NCBI GenBank assembly: GCA_964572475.1
Contig: CAZNEZ010000024.1
Span: forward strand, 1 to 30,832
Source: CAZNEZ01 sp964572475
Lineage (GTDB): Bacteria > Bacillota > Clostridia > Lachnospirales > Lachnospiraceae
Length of the DNA: 30,832 bases
Reading direction: 5' to 3'
The notes beneath the pieces are model-generated. The model was not told the DNA's origin, made no database searches, and saw only the letters and a program-made list of their open reading frames with translations. Below, piece by piece: positions 13,073 through 21,907 of this stretch (positions within the stretch are counted from its first letter, which is position 1; each line of letters begins with the position of its first letter). Made by a program: the position numbers and the translations under genes.

Positions 13073-15454
13073 ATGAACAGTGGCGAACAAAAAGAAAAGA
13101 TAATAATTAACCATAATATGAGAGGAGAAATTAAAGAAGTCCTGAAATACAAGAAGATTCTTTATTTTTATTCTCAAACTGGCTGGGGAAAAACATCGGT
13201 AATTACAACTATTTTACAAGATATGAAAAAGAATTACGATATCTTTTCAGCATACGAGAATGAGGTAGGTAAAAGGGTAGCTTCATCAAATAAAAAAATT
13301 ATTATAATAGATGATTTCCATTCTTTGGAAGATGAACAAGATATTTACTTAATTAGTGACAAAATAATGAATAGTGATTTTAATACTACATTTATTATTT
13401 TGTCAAGAGCAGAGGCGGTTTCATGGCTTAAACCATATATTGCCACGGGACAGATTAAAATATATAACCAATCATTTTTTGAATTTGGTATTTCTGATAT
13501 CAAAGAGATGTTAATGGCAAATAATCTTGACATAGAAAACATGGATATTAATAGAATTATTAGAAGTGCTAAGGGCTATCCGCTAGCAATAAGATTAGTA
13601 ATTGACAGACTTTTGCGTGGTGAAACTTTGGATTCTAATCTTATAGAAAAATCAAAGATTGATATATATGGATATTTTGATTTTAGAGTATTTGGTAGAT
13701 TTGATGAAAATCTTCAAAGATTCCTGCTTCAGATATCACTATTTGAGGAGTTTAATGCAGATATGTCAGAGATGGTGACTGGAAGACATGATGCTATAGA
13801 TATGATTAATGAGTGCCTTAAGTATAGTAGCTTTTTATCGTGGGATATAACAAATACATATAGAATTCAGAATCTGTTTAGAGAATATTTGATGTATACA
13901 TTTAAAAAGAGGTATTCAGAAGATGCTATGGCACATATATATCATAATGCAGCTTTATATTATGAATTAAAAGATGATATTTCAAATGCATTAAAATATT
14001 ATACAGAGTGTAAAGAATATGAGAAGATTTCTGAGTTGCTAATTATAAATGCCAACAAAAATCCTGGAAATGGGCATTACTATGAAACAGAAAAGTACTA
14101 TAAAATGCTGCCCAAGGAAGAAATACTTAAATCTCCTGTTTTAATGTCAGGAATGTCAATGCTTTGCTCGATGTGGTCCCAAGTTGAGGAAAGTGATTAT
14201 TGGTATACTAAACTTAAGGATTTTGCATCTACTTGTAATAAGGAAGATTCAAATTATAAGGTAGCAATAAGTAAAGTATATTATCTTGATATTGCTTTGC
14301 CACATAAGGGAAGTTCAAATATTGCATCGTTAATTGTTAAGGCAGCTAAGATAATGATTACCAATAATGAAAAGATTCAAGAATTCTCAGTTACTAGTAA
14401 CATGCCAAGCCTGTTAAATGGTGGAAAAGATTTTTGTATATGGATGAAACATGATAGACAACTGCATCAGAATTTACGAGGAGCGGTAGAAAAGGTACTT
14501 GGAAAATTCGGAGTAGGATTAGCGGATATTGCTCTTGGAGAGAGCTTACTGGTAAAGGATTCAGAGGATAAGTATGAGATTATGTTCCTGCTAAATAAAG
14601 GTCTTATGGAGGCAGAAAAGAGAGGAAACATAGAGATTAGGTTCGTTGCAGTTGCATTAACGGCAAGACTGTTTGTGTCACAGGGAAGAATGGATACAGC
14701 ATTATCCATTTTAAACGAATTTAAGATTAAAGTTAAAGAAAAAAATAATAACAGACTTTTACTTAATCTTAATGCATTTATTGTAAAATTATATATGGTT
14801 TCTGGCGACAATGCTTATGCAAATGAATGGTTAACAGAAGAAGCACCAGATGAAAAAAAAGATTTTTATATTCTTGATAGATATAAGTATTTGGTAAAAG
14901 CAAGAGCATATATGGTGAATTCCAGATATCTAGAGGCTATGGTGCTGCTAGATAGATTGTTAGATTATTCAGAAAAATATGACAGGCCTTATATTGATAT
15001 GGAAGTAAATCTCCTTAAAGGAATTATTCTATATAGACAGAAGTTGGATAATTGGATGGAGCCAATTAGAGATGCTATAAAAATATCTGAACAGTTTGAA
15101 CTTATTAGACCAGTAGCAGAATTTGGAGTGTCACTTATAGAACCTTTAAAGAAAGCTATGATTACTAATGTAGATAAAAAGTTTCTTAACAGGATAAAAA
15201 GTGCATTAAAGGAGCAGGCTTTACTATATCCGAAATATTTACAGCAGGAAAATGTGCTGACCGACTCACTTACAGCAGTTGAGAGAAATGTATTAAGACT
15301 TATCTGCGCTGGCGAAAAGAATGATGATATTGGTAAAATACTGGAGATTAGCGGTAATACTGTTAAATTTCATGTTAAAAATATATATAATAAATTAAAT
15401 GTAAATAATAGGGTTAAAGCTATACAAGCGGCTAAGGATATGCAACTTATATAA
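13073..15454 (+). CDS. Large ATP-binding LuxR-family (MalT/LAL-like) regulator
   Basis: A 793-residue regulator built like MalT and the LAL family of STAND ATPases. Walker A is SQTGWGKTS at residues 34-42 and Walker B is KKIIIIDDFH at residues 74-83. A winged-helix-like region follows, then helical repeats (about residues 280-710, probably TPR-like). At the C-terminus is a LuxR/GerE helix-turn-helix (about 729-793: LTAVERNVLRLICAGEKNDDIGKIL, then NTVKFHVKNIYNKL). Such proteins sense a ligand in the helical domain and activate transcription when bound to ATP. GAGGAA lies six bases before the ATG. No metabolic operon is adjacent, so the ligand and targets are unknown. Confidence 0.85.
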   Translation: MNSGEQKEKIIINHNMRGEIKEVLKYKKILYFYSQTGWGKTSVITTILQDMKKNYDIFSAYENEVGKRVASSNKKIIIIDDFHSLEDEQDIYLISDKIMNSDFNTTFIILSRAEAVSWLKPYIATGQIKIYNQSFFEFGISDIKEMLMANNLDIENMDINRIIRSAKGYPLAIRLVIDRLLRGETLDSNLIEKSKIDIYGYFDFRVFGRFDENLQRFLLQISLFEEFNADMSEMVTGRHDAIDMINECLKYSSFLSWDITNTYRIQNLFREYLMYTFKKRYSEDAMAHIYHNAALYYELKDDISNALKYYTECKEYEKISELLIINANKNPGNGHYYETEKYYKMLPKEEILKSPVLMSGMSMLCSMWSQVEESDYWYTKLKDFASTCNKEDSNYKVAISKVYYLDIALPHKGSSNIASLIVKAAKIMITNNEKIQEFSVTSNMPSLLNGGKDFCIWMKHDRQLHQNLRGAVEKVLGKFGVGLADIALGESLLVKDSEDKYEIMFLLNKGLMEAEKRGNIEIRFVAVALTARLFVSQGRMDTALSILNEFKIKVKEKNNNRLLLNLNAFIVKLYMVSGDNAYANEWLTEEAPDEKKDFYILDRYKYLVKARAYMVNSRYLEAMVLLDRLLDYSEKYDRPYIDMEVNLLKGIILYRQKLDNWMEPIRDAIKISEQFELIRPVAEFGVSLIEPLKKAMITNVDKKFLNRIKSALKEQALLYPKYLQQENVLTDSLTAVERNVLRLICAGEKNDDIGKILEISGNTVKFHVKNIYNKLNVNNRVKAIQAAKDMQLI

Positions 15455-15465
15455 TAGATACCCAC

Positions 15466-15494
15466 TTGACAAAATGTTACACAAAATATATAAT
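15466..15494 (+). promoter_or_regulatory. Perfect-consensus sigma-A promoter for yifB-dprA-topA
   Basis: TTGACA (15466-15471), a 17-bp spacer and TATAAT (15489-15494), a full match to the sigma-A consensus, 35 bp before the yifB start. Confidence 0.82.
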
Positions 15495-15529
15495 ATGTGA
15501 TATTAGTAAAAAGACTAAGGAGACGTATT

Positions 15530-17041
15530 ATGTATTGTAAAATAATTAGTGGGGCACTTACTGGTGTGGAAGCGTATCTAGTAAGCGTTGAAGTTGATAT
15601 TAGTGAGGGGCTACCAGCTTTTGATATGGTTGGATTACTTAGCTCAGAAGTTAGGGAAGCTAGAGAAAGGGTCAGAACTGCCATTAAGAATGCGGGTGTA
15701 CATATTCCACCTAAGAGAATTACAGTGAATCTTTCACCAGCCTATATTAGAAAGGCGGGTTCTGCTTTTGATCTTGCTATTGCTGTGGGAATATTAGCTA
15801 GTCTTGGAATTGTTCCTAAGGATAGTGTTAAGAATTGTATTTTTATTGGTGAATTGAGCCTTGATGGAAGTTTATGTGGCGTTAATGGAGTTATGCCAAT
15901 GGCATCAAGCTTTGATAAGAACAATATTATTAGATGCTTTTTACCTGTGGACAACGCTGGAGAGGCGGTTATGGTAACTAAAGCTGAGGTAATAGCTCTA
16001 AGAAGTATAAAAGAACTAATTAGTGTACTAAACAATAATCAAGAATATCGGGCGGAAACAGGAGAGAATCAGCTTTCATATATTAAGGATGAACATTTGG
16101 AACTAGATTTTGAGGATGTATATGGACAGGAATCTGTAAAACGTGCATTGGAGATAGCAGCAGCGGGAATGCATAACATATTAATGTCCGGAACACCGGG
16201 ATCTGGGAAGTCTATGATGGCAAGGAGAGTTCCAGGAATTCTTCCAACACCTGAAAGGGACGAATGTATAGAAATCTCAAAGATATATAGCGTTTCTGGA
16301 AAGATGAAAGGAAAGAATCTAATGATAGAAAGACCGTTTAGGGCTCCACATCATACAGTTACGCGAGCTGCATTAATTGGAGGTGGGAAGATACCGATTC
16401 CTGGTGAGATTACGCTTGCTCATAATGGAGTATTATTCCTAGATGAACTACCTGAATTCAAAAGAGAGGTTGTTGAAGCATTAAGACAACCATTAGAAGA
16501 TCGTGAGATAGTGATTACCCGTAATTATGGCAGCTATAGATTTCCGTCTGATTTTATGCTAGTAGCAGCAATGAATCCATGTCCATGTGGATATTACCCA
16601 GACAGGTCAAGATGCGCCTGTAGTGAAACAGAAGTGAAAAATTATATTTCTGGTATTAGTGGACCACTTATGGATAGGATTGATATATTTATAAATACAC
16701 CAGAGATGGATATAAAAGAATTGCATTTGAAAGACAGGAATGAAAGCTCGGAATCTATTAGAAAAAGGGTGGAGAAAGCAAGAAAAGTACAGAACATCAG
16801 ATATATAGGGACGGGGATAAGACATAATGCTGGGCTTAGCTCAAAGGAAGTAGATAAGTATTGTAAGCTTGGAAAAGAAGAACAAAGCCTTATGGATTTA
16901 TCATATAAAAAACTTAAAATGAGCGTTAGGTCATATTATAAAACACTTAAAATAGCAAGAACTATTGCTGATTTGTCAGGAGAAGAAAATATCTCATGTA
17001 GTAATATAGCAGAGGCTATAGGGTACAGATATAACAGGTAG
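15530..17041 (+). CDS. yifB: YifB/ComM family AAA+ Mg-chelatase-like ATPase
   Basis: A 503-residue protein of the YifB/ComM family. In naturally competent Gram-negatives ComM is a helicase that promotes branch migration during transformation. The N-terminal lon-protease-like (ChlI) domain starts IISGALTGVEAYLVSVEVDISEGLPAFDMVGL. The AAA+ core has Walker A GTPGSGKS at residues 221-228, Walker B LFLDELPEF, and the cysteine cluster MNPCPCGYYPDRSRCAC. A C-terminal Mg-chelatase-like domain follows. The frame is open from 15497, but AAGGAG (15517-15522) is seven bases from the ATG at 15530. It is followed by dprA, a partner in DNA uptake and recombination. Confidence 0.92.
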   Translation: MYCKIISGALTGVEAYLVSVEVDISEGLPAFDMVGLLSSEVREARERVRTAIKNAGVHIPPKRITVNLSPAYIRKAGSAFDLAIAVGILASLGIVPKDSVKNCIFIGELSLDGSLCGVNGVMPMASSFDKNNIIRCFLPVDNAGEAVMVTKAEVIALRSIKELISVLNNNQEYRAETGENQLSYIKDEHLELDFEDVYGQESVKRALEIAAAGMHNILMSGTPGSGKSMMARRVPGILPTPERDECIEISKIYSVSGKMKGKNLMIERPFRAPHHTVTRAALIGGGKIPIPGEITLAHNGVLFLDELPEFKREVVEALRQPLEDREIVITRNYGSYRFPSDFMLVAAMNPCPCGYYPDRSRCACSETEVKNYISGISGPLMDRIDIFINTPEMDIKELHLKDRNESSESIRKRVEKARKVQNIRYIGTGIRHNAGLSSKEVDKYCKLGKEEQSLMDLSYKKLKMSVRSYYKTLKIARTIADLSGEENISCSNIAEAIGYRYNR

Positions 17042-17076
17042 ATTAGATATAGAATAGTTGAATCATGGAGGTAAAA

Positions 17077-18201
17077 GTGGATAAGGATACTAATAATACA
17101 ATGCTGGATGTGGAAGAAATCTGGTATATAATTTGTAATATTAAAGGTTTTGGAAGTAAAAAGATACATATGTTAATTGAGTTAGCTGGTAATATTGAGA
17201 ATGTTATGAATGTAAGCATTAATAAATTATCCTCATGTGGATTCTATAATACTAAAGATATAGAATCTTTTAATAAATCGAGAACGGAATATAATATTAA
17301 GAATAAGATTATTGAATATAAAAACTTGAATCAAAAAGGTGTAAGGTTCATATATTATGGACATAAAGATTACCCTCGCAGATTATATAACATACAAGAC
17401 CCACCAATGGGACTGTTTGTAAAAGGGAATTTACCTGATGAGGATAAGTTTACAGTAGCCATAGTTGGAGCGAGGAGATGCAGCGATTATGGAAGAATAA
17501 TAGCAGAAAAGATTGGCAGTGATATGTCAAAATATGGGATTCAGGTAATAAGTGGAATGGCATTAGGTATAGATTCAGCAGGACAGTGGGGTACACTTCA
17601 ATCAAAGGGAAAAAGTTTTGCAGTTCTAGGATGTGGTGTTGATATATGCTATCCAAGAGAAAATATCGAATTATATGACAGATTACAGTATGAAGGCGGA
17701 ATTATATCTGAATATATGATGGGAGCAGAACCGTTGCCATTTATGTTTCCATTAAGGAATAGAATAATAAGTGGACTTGCTGATAGGGTTATTGTAGTTG
17801 AGGCAAAAGAAAAAAGTGGTTCATTAATTACAGTTGAGTATGCACTAGAACAGGGAAAAGATATTTTTGCTGTTCCGGGAAGGATTTGTGATGACTTAAG
17901 CAGGGGGTGCAATAGGCTTATAAAGTCAGGCGCAGCTGCATATACATGTGCTGAAGACCTGTTTTTGGACCTTGGATTGGAGATGGATAAAAAGAATGGA
18001 TATTTTGTTAAAAATAATAATTTGCTTGAAAAAGAATATAATGTGGTGTATAGTGACCTAGATGTATTGCCAAAAAGCCTTGAACATATAATAGAAGAAA
18101 CAGGACTAGAAGCACATAAAGTTCTTGAGGTTCTAACACAATTACAGCTTAAGGATATGGCATGCGAGGTAAGGAAAAATTATTATGCAAAAATAACATA
18201 A
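17077..18201 (+). CDS. dprA: DNA-processing protein DprA (Smf)
   Basis: A 374-residue DprA, which loads RecA on incoming single-stranded DNA during transformation. An N-terminal SAM/HhH-like region (IWYIICNIKGFGSKKIHMLI) is followed by the Rossmann-like core: FTVAIVGARRCSDYGR, VISGMALGIDSAGQWGTL, AVLGCGVDICYPREN, FPLRNRIISGLADRVIVVEAKEKSGSLIT and DIFAVPGRICDDLSRGCNRLI. A C-terminal winged-helix (DprA_WH-like) follows. An ATG at 17065 is in frame, but the only ribosome binding site (GGAGG 17067-17071) overlaps it and is correctly placed for GTG at 17077. dprA next to topA is ancient synteny in Firmicutes. No com genes are in view, so competence is not implied. Confidence 0.92.
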   Translation: MDKDTNNTMLDVEEIWYIICNIKGFGSKKIHMLIELAGNIENVMNVSINKLSSCGFYNTKDIESFNKSRTEYNIKNKIIEYKNLNQKGVRFIYYGHKDYPRRLYNIQDPPMGLFVKGNLPDEDKFTVAIVGARRCSDYGRIIAEKIGSDMSKYGIQVISGMALGIDSAGQWGTLQSKGKSFAVLGCGVDICYPRENIELYDRLQYEGGIISEYMMGAEPLPFMFPLRNRIISGLADRVIVVEAKEKSGSLITVEYALEQGKDIFAVPGRICDDLSRGCNRLIKSGAAAYTCAEDLFLDLGLEMDKKNGYFVKNNNLLEKEYNVVYSDLDVLPKSLEHIIEETGLEAHKVLEVLTQLQLKDMACEVRKNYYAKIT

Positions 18202-18219
18202 ACATATAGGAGGCGAAAT

Positions 18220-20286
18220 ATGCCGAAGTATTTAGTAATAGTAGAATCACCAGCTAAAGTTAAGACAATTAAGAAATTCCTTGGAGCAAATTATCAGGTT
18301 ACAGCGTCTAATGGACATATTAGAGATCTTCCTAAGAGTCAGTTAGGTATAGATGTAGAAAATGATTATGAGCCTAAATATATAACTATCAGAGGAAAAG
18401 GAGATAAGCTTGCTGAACTTCGTAAGGAAGTTAAAAAAGCAGATAAAGTATATCTTGCAACGGATCCCGACCGCGAGGGAGAAGCTATTTCATGGCACCT
18501 TTCCCAAGCGTTAAAACTTGATGATAGTAAGATGGAGAGAATCACATTTAACGAGATTACAAAGAATGCTGTTAAAGATTCTCTTAAGAAGCCTAGAAAG
18601 ATTGATATGGATTTAGTTGATGCGCAGCAGGCTAGAAGAATACTAGACCGTATGGTTGGATATAAAATCAGCCCAGTCCTTTGGGCTAAGGTAAAAAGAG
18701 GACTTAGCGCAGGAAGAGTACAGTCAGTAGCACTTAGAATGATTTGTGATAGAGAAGAAGAAATCAATGCATTTATTCCAGAAGAATATTGGACCATTGA
18801 TGCAGATATTAGTGTTGAGGGTGAAAAGAAGAACTTAGAAGCTAAATTTTACGGAAACAAAGAAGGCAAGATGGCAATTAAGAATCAGTCTGAACTTAAT
18901 TGTATAATGGATGGCCTGAAAAAAGCAAAGTTTAAGATTGCTGAAGTGAAAAAAGGAGAAAGAGTAAAAAAAGCTCCAGTTCCATTTATTACAAGTACAC
19001 TACAGCAGGAAGCGTCAACAGTATTGAACTTTTCAACACAGAAGACTATGAGGCTTGCACAGCAGTTATATGAAGGCGTTGAGATTAAAGGAAGAGGAAC
19101 TATTGGACTCATTACTTATCTCCGTACAGATTCAACTAGAATCTCAGATGAAGCTGATGTTATGGCAAGAGACTTTATAAAGGACAATTATGGTGAAGAA
19201 TACCTTGCTACTAGTGAAGGAACGAAAAAACAGAGTACTAAGATTCAGGATGCACATGAAGCTATCAGACCTACAGATATTTCGCTTACACCAGTTTTGG
19301 TAAAAGAACAATTATCAAGAGATTTATTTAGACTTTATCAGCTTATCTGGAAGAGATTTACAGCAAGTAGAATGCAAAGTGCCAAGTATGAGACTAAGTC
19401 GATTAGGATTAGTGCCAATGATTATATTTTTACATCTTCTTCATCTAAGATAATATTTGATGGTTTTATGTCGGTATATATGAGTGAAGATGATGAGAAA
19501 TCAGACATTCATCAGTTATCGTCTAATCTTGATAAAGATTCAGTACTTACTTTGAATGAATATGAGACAAAACAACATTTTACACAGCCACCAGCACATT
19601 TTACAGAGGCAGCACTCGTAAAAGCTCTTGAAGAACAGGGAATAGGAAGACCAAGTACCTATTCACCTACAATTATAACAATTGTAGCGAGAAGGTATGT
19701 AGCTAAAGAGAATAAAAACCTATATGTAACTGAACTTGGTGAAATCGTTAATAAAATAATGAAGACAGCTTTCCCGGTAATAGTAGATTCAAGTTTTACA
19801 GCTAATCTTGAGTCATTGCTTGATGGTGTAGGTGAAGGAAAGGTTCAGTGGAAGACCGTAGTGAGGAATTTCTATCCTGACCTTGACGAATTGGTTAAGA
19901 ATGCAGAAAATAAACTGGAAAAGATTGAAATACATGATGAAGAAACAGATGTGATTTGCGAAGAATGTGGAAAGAATATGGTAATCAAATATGGCCCACA
20001 TGGTAGATTCCTTGCGTGTCCTGGATTCCCTGATTGCAGAAATACTAAACCGTATTTTGAAAAGATAGGGGTTGCATGTCCTGTCTGTGGAAAAGAAGTA
20101 GTTATTAAAAAAACTAAAAAAGGCAGAAAATATTATGGCTGTGAGAATAATCCAGATTGTGAATTTATGTCATGGCAAAAGCCTATTACTGAAAAATGTC
20201 CAGAATGTGGTGGATATATGGTTGAAAAAGGTAACAAAATAGCGTGTGCAGATGAAAAGTGTGGCTATGTTAGAACAAAATGTTAA
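18220..20286 (+). CDS. topA: DNA topoisomerase I (type IA)
   Basis: A 688-residue TopA that relaxes negative supercoils. The TOPRIM domain begins YLVIVESPAKVKTIKKFLG and has the metal-binding ATDPDREGEAISWHL. The catalytic tyrosine is Y300 in LITYLRTDSTRIS, followed by DAHEAIRPTDI. The C-terminal region has three topoisomerase zinc-ribbon modules with CxxC pairs (CEECGKNM...CPGFPDC, CPVCGKE...CENNPDC, CPECGGY...CADEKC). Length is typical. AGGAGG lies eight bases before the ATG and the gene follows dprA by 18 bp. I see no clear terminator between topA and codY. Confidence 0.96.
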   Translation: MPKYLVIVESPAKVKTIKKFLGANYQVTASNGHIRDLPKSQLGIDVENDYEPKYITIRGKGDKLAELRKEVKKADKVYLATDPDREGEAISWHLSQALKLDDSKMERITFNEITKNAVKDSLKKPRKIDMDLVDAQQARRILDRMVGYKISPVLWAKVKRGLSAGRVQSVALRMICDREEEINAFIPEEYWTIDADISVEGEKKNLEAKFYGNKEGKMAIKNQSELNCIMDGLKKAKFKIAEVKKGERVKKAPVPFITSTLQQEASTVLNFSTQKTMRLAQQLYEGVEIKGRGTIGLITYLRTDSTRISDEADVMARDFIKDNYGEEYLATSEGTKKQSTKIQDAHEAIRPTDISLTPVLVKEQLSRDLFRLYQLIWKRFTASRMQSAKYETKSIRISANDYIFTSSSSKIIFDGFMSVYMSEDDEKSDIHQLSSNLDKDSVLTLNEYETKQHFTQPPAHFTEAALVKALEEQGIGRPSTYSPTIITIVARRYVAKENKNLYVTELGEIVNKIMKTAFPVIVDSSFTANLESLLDGVGEGKVQWKTVVRNFYPDLDELVKNAENKLEKIEIHDEETDVICEECGKNMVIKYGPHGRFLACPGFPDCRNTKPYFEKIGVACPVCGKEVVIKKTKKGRKYYGCENNPDCEFMSWQKPITEKCPECGGYMVEKGNKIACADEKCGYVRTKC

Positions 20287-20316
20287 TTTTCTGTGAAAAG
20301 TTGCAAAATTCGCTAT

Positions 20317-20345
20317 TTGACTATTGTTGTATACACAAATATATG
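20317..20345 (+). promoter_or_regulatory. Possible sigma-A promoter of codY
   Basis: TTGACT, a 17-bp spacer and TATATG, about 120 bp before the codY start. The spacer holds a GTATAC palindrome that recurs twice further down the leader. Confidence 0.4.
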
Positions 20346-20422
20346 TTATATATAAGTACAGATATGAAAATGTGATAGAATTTATATGATGTATTATGAA
20401 TTTAAGCGATTTGTAAACTAGG

Positions 20423-20448
20423 TAGTATACAGTAAGGTGTGTATACTA
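20423..20448 (+). promoter_or_regulatory. Inverted repeat in the codY leader
   Basis: TAGTATAC (20423-20430) and GTATACTA (20441-20448) form a perfect 8-bp inverted repeat with a 10-base centre, ending five bases before the codY ribosome binding site. It could be an operator or an mRNA hairpin. It does not match the CodY box AATTTTCWGAAAATT. Confidence 0.5.
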
Positions 20449-20464
20449 AAAGAAGGAGAAAATT

Positions 20465-21247
20465 ATGAGTGTACAGTTACTAGACAAAACAAGAAAAATT
20501 AATAAATTATTACACAATAGCAGCACACAAAAACTTGTATTCAGTGATATTTGTGGAGTACTTAGTGAAGTGATTGAATCTAATGTATTGGCTTTAAGCC
20601 AAAAGGGTAAGATTCTTGGAGCTGCTAATAACTCTAAGGTAGAAAAGATTACTGAACTGATTAGTGGCCAGGTTGGAGAGCTTATTGATTCAATGCTTAA
20701 TGAGAGAATGTTAAGCGTATTGTCTACAAAAGAGAATGTTAATTTAACAACATTAGGTTTTGAGGGACAGAACACAAAACAGTATCAGGCTATTATTTCA
20801 CCAATTGATATAGCAGGTGAAAGGTTTGGAACTCTATTTATCTATAAGAGTAGTTCACAGTATGATATTGATGATATTATTCTTAGCGAATACGGTACAA
20901 CTGTTGTTGGACTTGAGATGATGAGAGCTGTATCAGAAGAGAACACAGATAGAAACAGAAAAATTCAAGTCGTTAAGGCTGCTGTTAATACATTGTCATT
21001 TTCAGAGCAGGAAGCAATTAAATATATTTTTGATGAGCTAGATGGCGATGAGGGTATATTAATTGCTAGCAAGATAGCTGATAGAGTAGGAATCACACGT
21101 TCTGTTATTGTTAATGCTCTTAGAAAATTTGAAAGTGCTGGTGTTATAGAAGCCAGATCATCAGGCATGAAGGGAACATTTATTAAAGTTGTTAATGATT
21201 ATGTGTTTGATGAACTTAATATCGAGAAGAAACATGCCGATAAATAA
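20465..21247 (+). CDS. codY: GTP/branched-chain amino acid-sensing pleiotropic repressor CodY
   Basis: A 260-residue CodY, the global nutrient regulator that represses many genes when GTP and isoleucine, leucine or valine are plentiful. The N-terminal GAF domain (about residues 1-155) binds branched-chain amino acids; the linker and C-terminal winged helix contain ASKIADRVGITRSVIVNALRKFESAGVIEARSSGMKGTFIKV, with the VGITRSVIVNALRK recognition helix. AAGGAG lies six bases before the ATG. As in B. subtilis it sits just before the flagellar operon, whose expression CodY represses there; the same link here is inference. The clpQY and codV genes that precede codY in Bacillus are absent. Confidence 0.96.
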   Translation: MSVQLLDKTRKINKLLHNSSTQKLVFSDICGVLSEVIESNVLALSQKGKILGAANNSKVEKITELISGQVGELIDSMLNERMLSVLSTKENVNLTTLGFEGQNTKQYQAIISPIDIAGERFGTLFIYKSSSQYDIDDIILSEYGTTVVGLEMMRAVSEENTDRNRKIQVVKAAVNTLSFSEQEAIKYIFDELDGDEGILIASKIADRVGITRSVIVNALRKFESAGVIEARSSGMKGTFIKVVNDYVFDELNIEKKHADK

Positions 21248-21293
21248 TATGTAAGTGATAATAGCGCATATTAAAAGTTATAAATGGAATTAT

Positions 21294-21346
21294 AGCTATC
21301 CTATAGTGGAATGGACTCCACTTTGGGGTAGCTGTTTCTATTTTTA
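21294..21346 (+). terminator. Terminator of codY
   Basis: The outer stem AGCTATCC / GGGGTAGCT (21294-21301 and 21325-21333) and the inner AGTGGA / TCCACT stem form a long hairpin, followed by GTTTCTATTTTT. It separates codY from the flagellar operon. Confidence 0.82.
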
Positions 21347-21412
21347 ATCATAGAAAATTACGCAAAAACACTACATAATGTGATTTGACAATAAAATAAC
21401 CACAAAATCTGC

Positions 21413-21441
21413 TTGCTATTTTTCGACTATAACTTTATAAT
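21413..21441 (+). promoter_or_regulatory. Sigma-A promoter of the flagellar operon
   Basis: TTGCTA (21413-21418), a 17-bp spacer and consensus TATAAT (21436-21441), 60 bp before flgB. A second TTGACA at 21385 has no -10 at the proper distance. I find no good sigma-28 (SigD) promoter. Confidence 0.6.
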
Positions 21442-21500
21442 GTTAAGTAGATATTTTGGAGAATTTGTCAAAACAGGAGAAAGAAAGGAGATTTTAGGTC

Positions 21501-21896
21501 ATGATTGATTCTAATGCATATAATAGCATTAATGTTCTTACTTCAGCTGCGGATGCGGCATGGACTAGGAATGAGGTTATTAATAACAATATTGCCAATG
21601 TTGATACACCGGGTTACAAGAGAAAAGATGTATCTTTTGAATCTTATCTTCTTGCTGAACTTGAGAGTGGAAGTACATCTAATCTTCAAAAGCAAATCGA
21701 TAATGTTGATTTGGAAAATATTAACGCTACTATCTATACAGATATGTCTACACTTTCATATAGGCTAGATGGAAATAACGTTGATATTGATACTGAAAAT
21801 GTTGAACTTGCATCTAACCAGATTAGATATAATACACTTTTAGATAGCATTACTCATGAATTTAATATGATAAAAGCATCTATGTCACAACAGTAA
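21501..21896 (+). CDS. flgB: Flagellar proximal rod protein FlgB
   Basis: A 131-residue FlgB, which forms part of the rod just above the MS-ring. The rod-protein motif NEVINNNIANVDTPGYKRKDVSFESYL (about residues 24-50) is typical, and the C-terminal VELASNQIRYNTLLDSI forms the partner helix of the coiled-coil rod domain. It is exported without a cleaved signal by the flagellar type III system. It is the first gene of the operon, 60 bp from the predicted promoter; GGAG lies ten bases before the ATG. Confidence 0.95.
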   Translation: MIDSNAYNSINVLTSAADAAWTRNEVINNNIANVDTPGYKRKDVSFESYLLAELESGSTSNLQKQIDNVDLENINATIYTDMSTLSYRLDGNNVDIDTENVELASNQIRYNTLLDSITHEFNMIKASMSQQ

Positions 21897-21907
21897 AGGA
21901 GAACTAA

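Noticed and set aside
20284..20302. CodY-box-like AATTTTC...GAAAAGTT just before the topA stop and codY leader
   Set aside because: The half-sites are separated by three bases instead of one and the right half has a mismatch, so it does not fit the 15-bp box well.
21385..21413. TTGACA at 21385 as the flagellar promoter
   Set aside because: The hexamer 17 bp downstream is TCTGCT, not a -10; the pair at 21413-21441 is better.
21455..21475. Second CodY-box candidate near the flgB start
   Set aside because: At least five mismatches to the consensus; not better than chance in AT-rich DNA.
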